Assembly (NCBI RefSeq): GCF_000346485.2 | Contig: NZ_KQ976354.1 | Coordinates: 2,731,421-2,795,420 of the forward strand | Direction: 5' to 3' | DNA: 64,000 nt | From: Scytonema hofmannii PCC 7110 | GTDB taxonomy: Bacteria; Cyanobacteriota; Cyanobacteriia; Cyanobacteriales; Nostocaceae | Shown: positions 37,312-46,276 of the stretch, piece by piece | Numbering within the stretch: position 1 is the stretch's first letter | Layout of the letters: the number at the start of each line of letters is the position of its first letter | Program-made: the position numbers and the translations under genes | Notes under the pieces: generated by a model | What the model saw: only the letters and a program-made list of their open reading frames with translations | The model's database searches: none | Told to the model about the DNA's origin: nothing

Positions 37312-37914
37312 ATGACAAGATATGTTACACCGCGAGAAGCGATGCAAATCCTCCAAGTCTCAGAAAAAACCCTTAGAGACTGGGACAAAGCCGGAAGAAT
37401 CAGTACAATTAGAACTCCTGCTGGGCATAGAAGATACGACATCGACAGCGTTCTTGACCCAAAAAATACAAAGCAACGAAAAACCGTTCTCTATTGTAGA
37501 GTTAGCTCCCACAAACAAAGAGACGACCTCAACAGACAAGCAGACTACCTACAATCTCTCTTCCCAAGTGGGGTTGTCATCAAAGAAATTGGTTCGGGAC
37601 TCAACTACAAGCGGAAAGGTCTACAAACCCTTTTGGGGCAAATTCTGTCTGGAGATGTCGAACAGGTTGTATGCAGCGATTTCGATAGATTGGCAAGATT
37701 TGGAATCGAAATCATTGACTATATCTGTAAGCAAAACAATACAAAACTCGTGGTTCTCAACCGCATTGATTTGTCTGGTGAAAGAGAATTTGTCGAAGAC
37801 ATCTTGGCAATTATTCATGTCTTCAGTTCCAAACTCTATGGACTCAGGAAATACAAACAGAAAATCAAAGAAGATCCAGATTTACCCGGAAACCAATCTC
37901 AAAATAGTTTATAG
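37312..37914 (+). CDS. tnpA: IS607-type serine recombinase TnpA
   Basis: A 200-residue resolvase-like recombinase with the IS607 domain order: an N-terminal MerR-like helix-turn-helix (VTPREAMQILQVSEKTLRDW, then AGHRRYD) followed by the serine recombinase catalytic domain. The catalytic Ser is in YCRVSSHKQRDDLNRQ (~residue 66) and the conserved Arg-rich motif SDFDRLARFG is present. Complete, no stop or shift. The start ATG follows the palindrome at 37278. It overlaps tnpB by ~77 bp, and the +1 frame is open along its entire length (see findings). Confidence 0.93.
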   Translation: MTRYVTPREAMQILQVSEKTLRDWDKAGRISTIRTPAGHRRYDIDSVLDPKNTKQRKTVLYCRVSSHKQRDDLNRQADYLQSLFPSGVVIKEIGSGLNYKRKGLQTLLGQILSGDVEQVVCSDFDRLARFGIEIIDYICKQNNTKLVVLNRIDLSGEREFVEDILAIIHVFSSKLYGLRKYKQKIKEDPDLPGNQSQNSL

Positions 37915-39091
37915 AAAATGGTTGGCTGCTTGTTGCTGGTGCTATAACCAAGCTATTGCTTACCAAAGAGATTGTTTTGTAAATGGAGAAAAACAACCGA
38001 CTAAATTTCAGTTACGAGAAACTCTTTTAAAATCTTGTCCTGATTGGATATCAGAAAGCCCATATTCACCAAGAGAAGAATCGATTTTTGATGCTAAAGT
38101 AGCTTTCTCAAAAACTAAAGACAAGGCAAATCCTAGATTTAGATCGTGTAGAGACCCTGTAAAAAGTTTCCGAATTTGTGCTAAATATTGGGGCGCTTTT
38201 TATTTTGGTAAAGGTAAAGATAAGCAAATTGCGGGTTTTACTCATTACGCAAGCAGCAAGGCGTTTATAAACGGTGAAAGCATTGCTATAAAAAGCTTGC
38301 AGATAAATCCCTCAGAGCCTTTGTGTGAGGAAATGCCATCAGAATTTACTATCTTGCTTGATAAAGGTAAGTGGTTTATCTGTTTTGCAATTCCGCTCTT
38401 AATTAAAGACAACAGCTTAACTAACTGCATTGGTTTAGATCCTGGTGTTAGAACTTTTTTAACGGGGTTTGACGGTGGACAATTACTAGAAATAGGCAAC
38501 GGTTCTATTTCTAAAATAGCTGTTTTGTGTCAAAGATTGGACAAGCTGCAATCTCAAATTGCCAAAGCTAAAGGTAGTATTAACAAAAGATTGAGGTGGA
38601 AACTAAGAAGACAGTCAGAGGTGTTAAGAACTAGGATCAGAAACCTTACTAACGAGATTCATAACAAAGCTTCAGTCTTCTTAACCAAAAATTACAAACA
38701 CATTTTCTTGCCAACCTTTGAAACCTCTCAAATGGTTGTTAAGAAGAAACGTAAGCTAACCTCTAAAACAGCTAGAAATATGCTTACATGGTCGCACTAT
38801 AGGTTTAAACAAACTCTCAAGTTTCACGCCTTAAAACGGAATTGCGTTGTGCATGATGTAACAGAAGAATACACAAGCAAAACCTGCTCAAAGTGCGGAC
38901 ATATTCATGAAAAGTTAGGAGGAAACAAAAAATTTGTTTGTCCTAATTGTAATCATGAAATACCAAGAGATTGGAATGGTGCCATTAATATTTTCATCAA
39001 ATCAATTAATGATTTGGTAAATGCCTTGACTACGGTTGAGGCTGGGGAGGATACACCCCAATACACGGTAGAATTTGGTACTAGTTACTAG
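37838..39091 (+). CDS. tnpB: TnpB RNA-guided nuclease (IS607 type)
   Basis: About 417 residues. The N-terminus has KIQIYPETNLKIVYRKWLAA and CYNQAIAYQ typical of TnpB. The RuvC nuclease residues are all kept: Asp in IGLDPGVRTFLTG, Glu in FLPTFETSQM and Asp in PRDWNGAINIF. The zinc finger CSKCGHIHEK ... CPNCNH is intact. It should act as an RNA-guided DNA nuclease that cuts the donor or empty site, guided by an RNA read from the element's right end. The frame is open upstream to 37322, but homology begins only near 37850; the ATGs at 37817 and 37838 are candidate starts and I chose the second. It is an ancestor-type relative of Cas12. Confidence 0.92.
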   Translation: MDSGNTNRKSKKIQIYPETNLKIVYRKWLAACCWCYNQAIAYQRDCFVNGEKQPTKFQLRETLLKSCPDWISESPYSPREESIFDAKVAFSKTKDKANPRFRSCRDPVKSFRICAKYWGAFYFGKGKDKQIAGFTHYASSKAFINGESIAIKSLQINPSEPLCEEMPSEFTILLDKGKWFICFAIPLLIKDNSLTNCIGLDPGVRTFLTGFDGGQLLEIGNGSISKIAVLCQRLDKLQSQIAKAKGSINKRLRWKLRRQSEVLRTRIRNLTNEIHNKASVFLTKNYKHIFLPTFETSQMVVKKKRKLTSKTARNMLTWSHYRFKQTLKFHALKRNCVVHDVTEEYTSKTCSKCGHIHEKLGGNKKFVCPNCNHEIPRDWNGAINIFIKSINDLVNALTTVEAGEDTPQYTVEFGTSY

Positions 39092-39132
39092 ATTTTACCG
39101 GGTTAAATGGTATCCGTATGGAGGAAAGCAAA

Positions 39133-39405
39133 ATGGAAATCAAGATAGAGCACCAGCCCAGCCAAGAACGCCTCCAGGAGTTAGATGTCTTCCAATGGTC
39201 AATTTGGACTAAGGAAGTCTCGACATTTCCTTGGACTTACGACGACCAAGAAACTTGTTATTTTTTAGAAGGGGATGTCGTTGTGACTCCTGATGGCGGT
39301 CAGCCAGTGCAAATGGGCAAAGGAGATTTAGTCACTTTTCCGGCTGGAATGTCCTGCAGGTGGGACATTAGAAGCGATGTGAAAAAACATTATTGTTTTG
39401 ATTAG
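39133..39405 (+). CDS. Small cupin-domain protein (DUF861/EutQ-like)
   Basis: A 90-residue single cupin. Motif 1-like ETCYFLEGDVVVTPDGG and motif 2-like GDLVTFPAGMSCRWDI are visible; usual metal-binding His are partly replaced (Glu and Tyr in motif 1), as in DUF861/ureidoglycine aminohydrolase-like cupins. The Met at 39133 has GGAGGAA eight bases before it; an upstream ATG at 39118 lies at the ribosome-binding site itself. Creatininase follows by 5 bp, so the two form an operon. The IS607 element ends immediately upstream, so their original promoter may be gone. Confidence 0.8.
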   Translation: MEIKIEHQPSQERLQELDVFQWSIWTKEVSTFPWTYDDQETCYFLEGDVVVTPDGGQPVQMGKGDLVTFPAGMSCRWDIRSDVKKHYCFD

Positions 39406-39410
39406 AAAAA

Positions 39411-40154
39411 ATGCTGTTACATTTAAGTACTTGGCAAGAAGTAGAAGCATATCTACAGCAGTCTCAAGGTATTATTTTACCCATTGGATCTACGGAACAA
39501 CACGGACCGACGGGACTGATTGGTACAGATGCAATTTGTGCAGAAGCGATCGCACGTGGTGTGGGAGAGTCAACTCACGCAATAGTGGGTCCAACGATAA
39601 ACGTTGGCATGGCATTACATCATACAGGATTTCCCGGCACAATCAGTTTGCGTCCCAGTACGATGATTCAATTAGTGCGGGACTACACCACCTCTTTAGC
39701 GAAAGCTGGTTTTACCAAGTTTTATTTTATCAACGGGCATGGGGGTAACATTGCTACCCTCAAGGCAGCTTTTTCTGAAACCTACGCTCACTTGGAAGAT
39801 TTACAGATTCTCAATGCCCATAAAGTGCAATGTCAAATTGCTAACTGGTTTATGTGTAGTTCTGTTTACAAGCTGGCAAAGGAATTATACGGAGACCAAG
39901 AAGGTTCTCATGCAACACCGAGTGAAGTGGCTGTAACTCAGTATGTTTATCCCGAAGCAATCAAACAAGCACCTCTTTCTTCAGAAGTTGGTAGGGGACA
40001 TAAAATTTATGGTGCAACTGACTTTCGTCAAAAGTATCCAGATGGCAGGATGGGTTCAAATCCTGCCTTGGCAACGCCAGAACACGGTCAGCAGTTCTAT
40101 GAATTAGCTGTCAAGGAACTGAGTCAGGAGTATCTGGAGTTTTTGAATAATTAA
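39411..40154 (+). CDS. Creatininase-family amidohydrolase
   Basis: A 247-residue protein with the family's metal-binding pattern: LPIGSTEQHGPTGLIGTDA (Glu, His and Asp), INGHGGN and, near the middle, EGSHATPSEVAVTQY. Relatives hydrolyse creatinine, or formamide/lactam-type amides (for example FAPy deformylase, or the peptide-processing MftE), in the cytoplasm using two metal ions. The exact substrate in cyanobacteria is unknown. It is probably co-transcribed with the cupin gene. Its stop overlaps the end of the convergent malic-enzyme gene by four bases. Confidence 0.85.
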   Translation: MLLHLSTWQEVEAYLQQSQGIILPIGSTEQHGPTGLIGTDAICAEAIARGVGESTHAIVGPTINVGMALHHTGFPGTISLRPSTMIQLVRDYTTSLAKAGFTKFYFINGHGGNIATLKAAFSETYAHLEDLQILNAHKVQCQIANWFMCSSVYKLAKELYGDQEGSHATPSEVAVTQYVYPEAIKQAPLSSEVGRGHKIYGATDFRQKYPDGRMGSNPALATPEHGQQFYELAVKELSQEYLEFLNN

Positions 40155-41542
40155 CTTCTGGCAATACCTTCTTGACGTGCAGCACGTTGCACGGCACCTG
40201 CAACAGCTGTCACGACACGTTCATCAAACACGGAAGGAATGATGTGTTCTTTGTCAAGATCTGAAGGCTTAACTAAAGATGCGATCGCAGTTGCAGCTTC
40301 CAAGTACATACTAGTCGTAATTGTTGCTGCCCTGCAATCCAAAGCACCTCGGAAAACACCAGGAAAAGCCAAAACATTATTGATTTGATTTGGGTAGTCA
40401 CTGCGACCTGTTGCTATAACAGCAACATCATCTTTGACTAATTCTGGTTGAATTTCAGGAATTGGATTTGCCATTGCAAACACTATCGGATCTTTTGCCA
40501 TAGAACGCACCATTTCTGGTGTTAAGACTCCCGGTACGCTAACGCCGATAAAGACATCTGCACCTTGTAATGCACCAGCCAAAGTTCCTTGGGCTTTGAC
40601 GGCAAATTCGCGCTTTTCTTCTGTGAGGTCTGTACGATTGTCAGAAAGAATACCTTTGGAATCGCACATCCAAATTTTTTCTGCTCCTGCTTTGCGGAGC
40701 AATCGAGCACAAGCGACGCCAGCTGCGCCTGCACCGTTGACAACGATGCGAACCTCTGCGATGGATTTATGAACTAGCTTTAAAGCGTTCAACAACGCAG
40801 CTAAAGTGACGATCGCCGTACCGTGTTGGTCATCGTGAAAAACAGGGATATCGAGTTCCTGTCTTAGTTTGGCTTCAATTTCAAAACAACGAGGAGCGGC
40901 GATATCCTCTAAATTTACTCCCCCAAATACTGGAGCAATATTTTTGACAGCCTCAATAATTTTGTCAGTATCTTGAGTCGCCAAGCAAATGGGAAAAGCA
41001 TCAATCCCTGCAAATTCCTTAAATAGCATAGCTTTGCCCTCCATAACTGGCAAAGCCGCCGCCGGACCGAGATTTCCCAACCCCAAGACGGCACTCCCAT
41101 CGGTAACAATAGCTACAGTATTTTGTTTAATGGTTAAATTGTAAACTTCTTCAGGATTTTGGGCAATAGCATTGCATATACGCCCGACTCCTGGCGTGTA
41201 AGCCATTGCTAAATCGGATACGCTCTTGAGAGGAATTCTACTGGCAATGCTAATTTTTCCACCACGATGCAAATTAAAAGTGCGGTCATAGACATTCAAC
41301 ACCTTTATATCTGGTAGAGATTTAATCGCTTGCACAATTGTCTCTGCATGCTCAGTGCTCGCTGCATCGACGGTGATATCGCGAATCGAAATAGCTCTTG
41401 TCTGTTCTATGAGGTCAATTAGACCGAAGTTACCGCCACTGGTTGCGATCGCTTTGGTTACAGTCGCCAACATTCCAATGCGGTTGGGGATTTCCACCCG
41501 GATTGTCACGCTAAAACTAGAATTAGGGGTCAGGTCTGCCAT
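40151..41542 (-). CDS. me: Malic enzyme with N-terminal ACT domain
   Basis: A 463-residue oxidative decarboxylase converting malate to pyruvate and CO2 with reduction of NAD(P). An ACT-like regulatory domain (residues ~10-85: [20 protein letters not shown]) precedes the malic domain ([57 protein letters not shown]) and the NAD-binding domain ([38 protein letters not shown]). All catalytic residues are present. Cyanobacterial malic enzymes of this ACT-fused type are known (Synechocystis slr0721). Upstream lies a MITE. Confidence 0.93.
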   Translation of the reverse strand: MADLTPNSSFSVTIRVEIPNRIGMLATVTKAIATSGGNFGLIDLIEQTRAISIRDITVDAASTEHAETIVQAIKSLPDIKVLNVYDRTFNLHRGGKISIASRIPLKSVSDLAMAYTPGVGRICNAIAQNPEEVYNLTIKQNTVAIVTDGSAVLGLGNLGPAAALPVMEGKAMLFKEFAGIDAFPICLATQDTDKIIEAVKNIAPVFGGVNLEDIAAPRCFEIEAKLRQELDIPVFHDDQHGTAIVTLAALLNALKLVHKSIAEVRIVVNGAGAAGVACARLLRKAGAEKIWMCDSKGILSDNRTDLTEEKREFAVKAQGTLAGALQGADVFIGVSVPGVLTPEMVRSMAKDPIVFAMANPIPEIQPELVKDDVAVIATGRSDYPNQINNVLAFPGVFRGALDCRAATITTSMYLEAATAIASLVKPSDLDKEHIIPSVFDERVVTAVAGAVQRAARQEGIARS

Positions 41543-41759
41543 TCTTTGTTGATTCTTTCAGGATTTATAGAGTGAGATGCTCAATCTAGGTTAAACTTTA
41601 AAACAAAATTTTTTACTCTGAGAAGTCAAATTTTAGTAACAATTTAGTATACATAGTGACAATCCAGTATACAAGATATTCCTATTCAGCCACCAAAATC
41701 ACCTAACTAGCTGGACGTACCACACGAATCAGTTTTCCCTGTAAAGTTCCCTCTGCTGT

Positions 41760-41888
41760 TAGGGACTTCCAAGAAATAAATTATCCATCTTGTGGGATGG
41801 GCGTCCTCGCCCGTCCTATGCTGGTGGCGGGCGGGGACGCCCGCACCACAAGAAATTTTGGGAGATTTTTTTATTTGGAAGTTCCTTA
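41760..41888. repeat. MITE-like element with terminal inverted repeats
   Basis: Left end GGGACTTCCAAGAAATAAA and right end TTATTTGGAAGTTCC are near-complementary; the interior has a second large inverted repeat (CTTGTGG, GGGCGTCC, CGCCCG against CGGGCGGGGACGCCCG, CCACAAG). TA on both sides (one base outside) suggests a TA target duplication of IS630/Tc1 type. No coding capacity. A half copy lies at 30599. Confidence 0.75.
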
Positions 41889-41952
41889 CCAGAGCACTCC
41901 ACTTGCTTAGAATAATATTTATTATTCATTTGTAGGATTCTTAACAATCCCT

Positions 41953-41971
41953 CATTAACTTAGCTTTAACC
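41953..41971 (+). promoter_or_regulatory. Pho-box-like repeats before phoD copy 1
   Basis: CATTAACT and CTTTAACC, 3 bp apart (11-bp period), plus an offset CTTAACAA at 41940. Cyanobacterial Pho boxes are tandem 8-bp repeats close to CTTAACCT spaced by 3 bp, bound by SphR/PhoB. Two clear units only. Confidence 0.5.
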
Positions 41972-42139
41972 ACAAATTGGCTGTTACTTGACATATTGTT
42001 AATGTTCACTTGGTAATGTCTTTACTTAACATTGATCGGGACAACTCCGGTTTAGGTGAGATTAATAATTCTGTAGAAACTCCACGAAATCACTCCTCTC
42101 AATGTCCCCGATTTTCTCCCAAATCTGAAGGAGGTATCC

Positions 42140-43726
42140 GTGCGCCGTTCAAGTTTTGAGCATTATTTGTCAGCAAAAATCAAACGCAGAAACCTGTTGA
42201 TTGGTGCTGGTGGTTTCTTAGGTTTTACAATAGCTAGCCAATGGTCACACAAAGTCCTAGCTCAACCAAAATTTTCTGCTTATCCTTTCACTCTTGGTGT
42301 TGCCTCTGGAGATCCATTACCAGATGGAGTTGTTTTGTGGACGCGTTTAGCACCTGACCCGATTAACGGCGGTGGTATGCCACAGGAAAATATTCTTGTA
42401 CGGTGGCAATTGGCAGCTGATGAGAATATGAAAAAAGTGGTGCAGAAGGGATTTGCTGTAGCAAGTCCAGAACTAGCTCACTCCGTACACGTTGATGTTC
42501 AAGGCTTAGAACCAGATAGGGTATATTGGTATCAATTTAAGGTCGGAAATGAACTTAGCCCTATCGGACGCACTCGTACTGCACCTGCTTTAAGAACACC
42601 TGTTAGCCAATTGAATTTTGCGTTTGCTTCTTGTCAGGAATACCAAAGTGGTTTTTATACAGCCTATAAATTTATGGCTGAAGAAGATTTAAACTTTGTT
42701 GTTCATTTGGGCGATTATCTTTACGAAGGCGGAATTAGCACCAGCCCTACAAGGGTACGCGAGCACAATAGTCCAGAAATTATTACTTTGGAGGACTACC
42801 GCAACCGCTATGCCTTGTATAAGAGCGATGCTGATTTACAGGCATCTCATGCAGCGTTCCCTTGGATTGTAACGTGGGATGACCACGAGGTAGATAATAA
42901 CTGGGCAGGTTTTGTCCCAGAAGACCCAGATAGACAGTCTCCAGAACAGTTTCTCCTGCGTCGTAGAGCGGCTTTCCAGGCATACTACGAGCATATGCCC
43001 TTGCGCTTGAAATCATTTCCAACAAGTGACGATCTTAGACTTTATCGGCGGTTTGCATTTGGTGACTTAGCTTATTTCCATGTTCTTGATACTCGCCAAT
43101 ATCGTTCAGATCAAGTCTGCTTGCAAACTTTTCCCTCTGCACCAGATTGTCCGGATAGACTCGATCCTTCTCTGACAATGACTGGCAAAGAACAAGAAGA
43201 ATGGTTGTTTAAAGGATTGGCGCGATCGCCCGCTCGTTGGAATGTTCTAGCTCAACAAATCTGGTTTGGACAAATTGATTATCAACCAGGAACAGAAAAA
43301 GCATTTAATATGGATCAATGGGATGGTTATCCTGCTGCAAGACAAAGAATTCTAGACTTTATAGAAAACCGTCGTCCATCCAATCCTGTTATTATCACAG
43401 GTGACTGGCACTCTTTCTGCGTTCAAGATATCAAGAAAGATTTTAATGACCCAATTTCTGAAACCTTAGCAACTGAATTTGCTGGTACATCAATTAGTTC
43501 TCTTTGTCCTTGGGCTCCAAACGTCCAAGCAAACTTGTCAGAAAACCCGCACGTCAAGTTTTTTAACGGTGATGTTCGCGGTTATATCAGCTGTCAAATT
43601 ACACGCAATACTTGGCGGAGTGATTATCGAGTTGTTTCCACAACTGCTAACCGAGATGCTGCTACTATTCGCAACATTGCTTCGTTTATCGTTACAAGTG
43701 GACAACCGGGCGCTCAGAAAATTTAA
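42140..43726 (+). CDS. phoD: PhoD-family alkaline phosphatase, Tat-exported, copy 1
   Basis: A 528-residue phosphodiesterase/phosphatase of the PhoD family, Ca2+/Fe3+-dependent and extracytoplasmic. It starts at a GTG with AAGGAGG eight bases upstream and carries a twin-arginine signal (KRRNLLIGAGGFLG, cleavage near VLAQP). Catalytic motifs: FASCQEYQSGFYTAYKFM, VVHLGDYLYEGG, VTWDDHEVDNNWAG, ITGDWHSFCVQD. The metal-binding Asp and His residues are kept. A second paralogue lies at 44533 on the other strand, ~0.8 kb away. Pho-box-like repeats at 41953 suggest phosphate-starvation control. Confidence 0.92.
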   Translation: MRRSSFEHYLSAKIKRRNLLIGAGGFLGFTIASQWSHKVLAQPKFSAYPFTLGVASGDPLPDGVVLWTRLAPDPINGGGMPQENILVRWQLAADENMKKVVQKGFAVASPELAHSVHVDVQGLEPDRVYWYQFKVGNELSPIGRTRTAPALRTPVSQLNFAFASCQEYQSGFYTAYKFMAEEDLNFVVHLGDYLYEGGISTSPTRVREHNSPEIITLEDYRNRYALYKSDADLQASHAAFPWIVTWDDHEVDNNWAGFVPEDPDRQSPEQFLLRRRAAFQAYYEHMPLRLKSFPTSDDLRLYRRFAFGDLAYFHVLDTRQYRSDQVCLQTFPSAPDCPDRLDPSLTMTGKEQEEWLFKGLARSPARWNVLAQQIWFGQIDYQPGTEKAFNMDQWDGYPAARQRILDFIENRRPSNPVIITGDWHSFCVQDIKKDFNDPISETLATEFAGTSISSLCPWAPNVQANLSENPHVKFFNGDVRGYISCQITRNTWRSDYRVVSTTANRDAATIRNIASFIVTSGQPGAQKI

Positions 43727-43741
43727 CGAAATTTTTGTCTG

Positions 43742-43792
43742 ATTATCTTTTGTAGAGACGAGACATCTCACGTCGTCTTTACAAAAGATAAT
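43742..43792. terminator. Long hairpin between convergent genes
   Basis: 20-bp arms with one mismatch (ATTATCTTTTGTAGAGACGA and its complement) around 11 bases. It lies 15 bp past the phoD stop and 18 bp before the convergent small gene's end, ending in T-rich sequence on both strands, so it suits a bidirectional terminator. Confidence 0.75.
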
Positions 43793-43810
43793 TACTATGC
43801 GTCATCCTAC

Positions 43811-44086
43811 TTATTCTGATGGGGTTTTTATTTGCAAGTCGTCTTTTTGTTGTCTAACTGAAAAGTCTGTCTCCTGTTTGCTGGTTTGAGCCAAGCCAGC
43901 AGCACCAGCGATCGCTGTACTAGCTAGTCCAAGACCAGCAGACCACTTTGCCTCACTAGTTCCTGGTGAGAATAAAGCAACAATACCAATAAAAGCTCCA
44001 ACACTTGCCAGAAATATGGGGGTGAGAGCGCGAATTACTTCAGGATTGAGAGATTTCATAAAGCTCAGTTCTATAGGTGTGGACAT
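43811..44086 (-). CDS. Small two-helix membrane protein, unknown function
   Basis: A 91-residue protein with two hydrophobic segments (VIRALTPIFLASVGAFIGIVALF and GLGLASTAIAGAAGL) joined by a short loop and followed by a polar tail (QQKDDLQIKTPSE). No family recognised. It lies alone between two phoD genes on the minus strand, with a strong hairpin after it. The composition is ordinary for the genome, so I think it is real; a second Met at residue 10 is a possible start. Confidence 0.6.
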   Translation of the reverse strand: MSTPIELSFMKSLNPEVIRALTPIFLASVGAFIGIVALFSPGTSEAKWSAGLGLASTAIAGAAGLAQTSKQETDFSVRQQKDDLQIKTPSE

Positions 44087-44532
44087 TTATTTATACGTCA
44101 AAATAATCTTTAAGCCCCATTTAGCAACGATGTTTATGTAAAATTAATTTTGCCGAGGTACTTATAGATTTGGTTTTAAGCTTTCAGTAAATACACGCTT
44201 GAAAATTTCAATTCCCGAATTTATAACCAATTTTTTTTACTGGAAGTAATTAACGCCGACTCGGTTTTAACGGAACTTAGACAAAAATTAAGCTCAAATT
44301 AAGCTCAAATGAAACCCAAACTGACTTCACATCCTAGGATGATACTTAGAAAGCTGATACTGTCATGGCACACTTAAGCAAAGTTTTGACTTAACTCCCT
44401 CTGCACTTATACGTAATATTTTGAAAAAATTATATAAATATACAAAGTTTTTATCAAATTCTGAAAATTGAACAAGGGGTAATTGAATAACTTTAAACAA
44501 TTCCCTATGCCCAATTCTCAAATCTAACGCAC
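44087..44532. other. Intergenic, no gene seen
   Basis: About 445 bp between a small minus-strand gene's start and the end of phoD copy 2. It holds a short direct repeat (AAATTAAGCTC twice near 44287-44308) and is A/T-rich. No ORF, hairpin or recognised site of note. Confidence 0.5.
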
Positions 44533-46122
44533 CTACACTTGTCTTACTGTTCCCTGATTTGGAAGCTCAAAAGATACAGTCGTAGTAATTGGTGCATTAG
44601 GATCGGGGACATTTGGTTCGTTGGGTACAGACTGTGGTAACAATCTATAATCACTTCTCCAACGTTCGCGAGTCAAGTCGCAACGAACATAACCGCGTTG
44701 TCGTCCATTGAAATACTTCACCCATGGGCTTTCAGGTAAAGCCGCTTCAATTCTGTCGCTTGCGCCAAAACCAGAAGTAATAGAAGTGCCTACAAACTCA
44801 GTCCCTACAACCTGAGAATGGGGATTGTTGAAGTCTGCTAAAAGGTCGCTAACCCAACTTGAGTGAGTGTCACCAGTGATAACCACTGGATTGGAGGGTC
44901 GGCGTTGATAGAAGAAATCAAGGATGCGTTGACGGTTTGCCACATAACCATCCCAAGCATCAATGTTAAACGCTGACTCTTCCCCTGCAGTCCAATCATG
45001 TTGGGTGAAGACTATCTGTTGAGCGAGGACATTCCAACGAGCCTTGGAGCGATCGAGACCATTAAACAGCCATTTCTCCTGTTTGGAACCAGTCAAAGTG
45101 GCAGATGGGTCTAAAGCCCCTTCACATCGGGGTTTAATACCATCATCACAAGGCTGATCGGTACGATACTGGCGAGTATCTAGCACGTTAAATTCTACCA
45201 AGTCACCAAAAGTGAGACGCCGATAAAGTTGCAGATCGATACCTTCTGGTTTTGACAACGGACGTAGTGGCATATGTTCGTAATAAGCTTGGAAAGCAGC
45301 AGCACGTCGTGCAAGAAACTGTTCTCTTGACTGTAATTGTGGGTCTTGAGGAATTTCATCTGCCCAATTGTTATCGACTTCATGGTCATCCCATGTCACA
45401 GCCCAGGGGAAAGCTGCGTGAACGGATTGTAAGTTTTCGTCAGTTTTATATAAGGCGTGACGGTTGCGATACTCTTCAACCGTAATGGGTTCTGGTCCGT
45501 TATGCTGTCTGATACGAGTGGGATTTGCCGCTCCTTCGTATATATAATCGCCAAGATGAACGACGAGATCGAGTTCCTCTTTTGCCATATGCTTATAGGC
45601 TGCATAGTAACCATCTTCCCAATTCTGACAAGAAGCAAATGCAAAGCGGAATCGTTCTATTTTTTGCCCAAGAGTAGGAGCTGTGCGAGTACGTCCAACA
45701 GGGCTAATTTCATTCCCTGCTTTAAACTGATACCAATACCATCGAGCAGGTTGCAATCCTTCGACAACAACGTGTACTGAGTGTCCTAATTCGGGAATTG
45801 CATAAGTTGTACCACTCCGCACAACCTTTGTCATTTTCTCATCAGTAGCAACTTGCCATTGTACGGGAATATTTTCTGATGGCATTCCGCCTCCGTTGAG
45901 TGGATCTGGAGCCAACCGCGTCCAAATAACAACACTTTTGGGATAGGGTTCTCCTGATGCGACACCAAGACTAAAGGGATAGTTAGAAAATTTGGCTTGA
46001 GCATTGACTTTGTTTGTCCACTGGGTTGTCAGTGCTAAACCTGTTAAGAATCCACCACCAATTAAAAGGTTACGACGCTTCAACGGAGTTGATAGCAATC
46101 GTTCGATATGCAAGTGCTTCAT
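44533..46122 (-). CDS. phoD: PhoD-family alkaline phosphatase, Tat-exported, copy 2
   Basis: A 529-residue paralogue of the copy at 42140, sharing the same signal motif (KRRNLLIGGGFLTG), VVHLGDYIYEG, VTWDDHEVDNNW and VITGDTHSSWVSD. Most residues between the motifs are the same or similar, so this is an old duplication within the genome. The 3' end has a short C-terminal extension with PNVPDPNAPITTTVS. The genes are arranged tail to tail with the small membrane protein between them. Three Pho-box-like repeats lie ~155 bp upstream. Both copies hold all metal ligands, so both should be active; copy 2 has GDTHSSW where copy 1 has GDWHSFC. Confidence 0.92.
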   Translation of the reverse strand: MKHLHIERLLSTPLKRRNLLIGGGFLTGLALTTQWTNKVNAQAKFSNYPFSLGVASGEPYPKSVVIWTRLAPDPLNGGGMPSENIPVQWQVATDEKMTKVVRSGTTYAIPELGHSVHVVVEGLQPARWYWYQFKAGNEISPVGRTRTAPTLGQKIERFRFAFASCQNWEDGYYAAYKHMAKEELDLVVHLGDYIYEGAANPTRIRQHNGPEPITVEEYRNRHALYKTDENLQSVHAAFPWAVTWDDHEVDNNWADEIPQDPQLQSREQFLARRAAAFQAYYEHMPLRPLSKPEGIDLQLYRRLTFGDLVEFNVLDTRQYRTDQPCDDGIKPRCEGALDPSATLTGSKQEKWLFNGLDRSKARWNVLAQQIVFTQHDWTAGEESAFNIDAWDGYVANRQRILDFFYQRRPSNPVVITGDTHSSWVSDLLADFNNPHSQVVGTEFVGTSITSGFGASDRIEAALPESPWVKYFNGRQRGYVRCDLTRERWRSDYRLLPQSVPNEPNVPDPNAPITTTVSFELPNQGTVRQV

Positions 46123-46185
46123 GACAAATCTCGCCTCTTGGTATTTAGCAGGACTTTTTTCTCAACACTGAAATAACTTTATCTA

Positions 46186-46216
46186 GATCCCCGACTTCTC
46201 AAAGAAGTCGAGGATC
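46186..46216. repeat. Palindrome, family copy of 3661-3695
   Basis: GATCCCCGACTTCT, a short loop, and AGAAGTCGAGGATC; one mismatch in the stem. Upstream of phoD copy 2. Confidence 0.8.
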
Positions 46217-46276
46217 TCATGAGTTCTGACTTTATAAATACGCATCAAAAGATTAACAATTTAACGTCTAATGTAG

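Larger units (their letters stand above)
37262..39112 (+). mobile_element. IS607-family element (TnpA serine recombinase + TnpB)
   Basis: Contains overlapping tnpA and tnpB in the order and orientation of IS607. IS607 elements have no inverted repeats and make no target duplication, so the borders cannot be read directly; I place them between the palindrome region and the start of the cupin gene. The ~40 bp after the tnpB stop should contain the right end and the 3' end of the guide (reRNA/omegaRNA). Confidence 0.8.

Noticed and set aside
37322-37816. N-terminal half of a 589-codon TnpB frame
   Set aside because: Overlaps tnpA in another frame and has no TnpB resemblance before ~37850.
41705-41760. 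Possible gene remnant upstream of malic enzyme
   Set aside because: A short stretch could be read as protein (VRPARIVR... on the minus strand), but it is too short to support a call.
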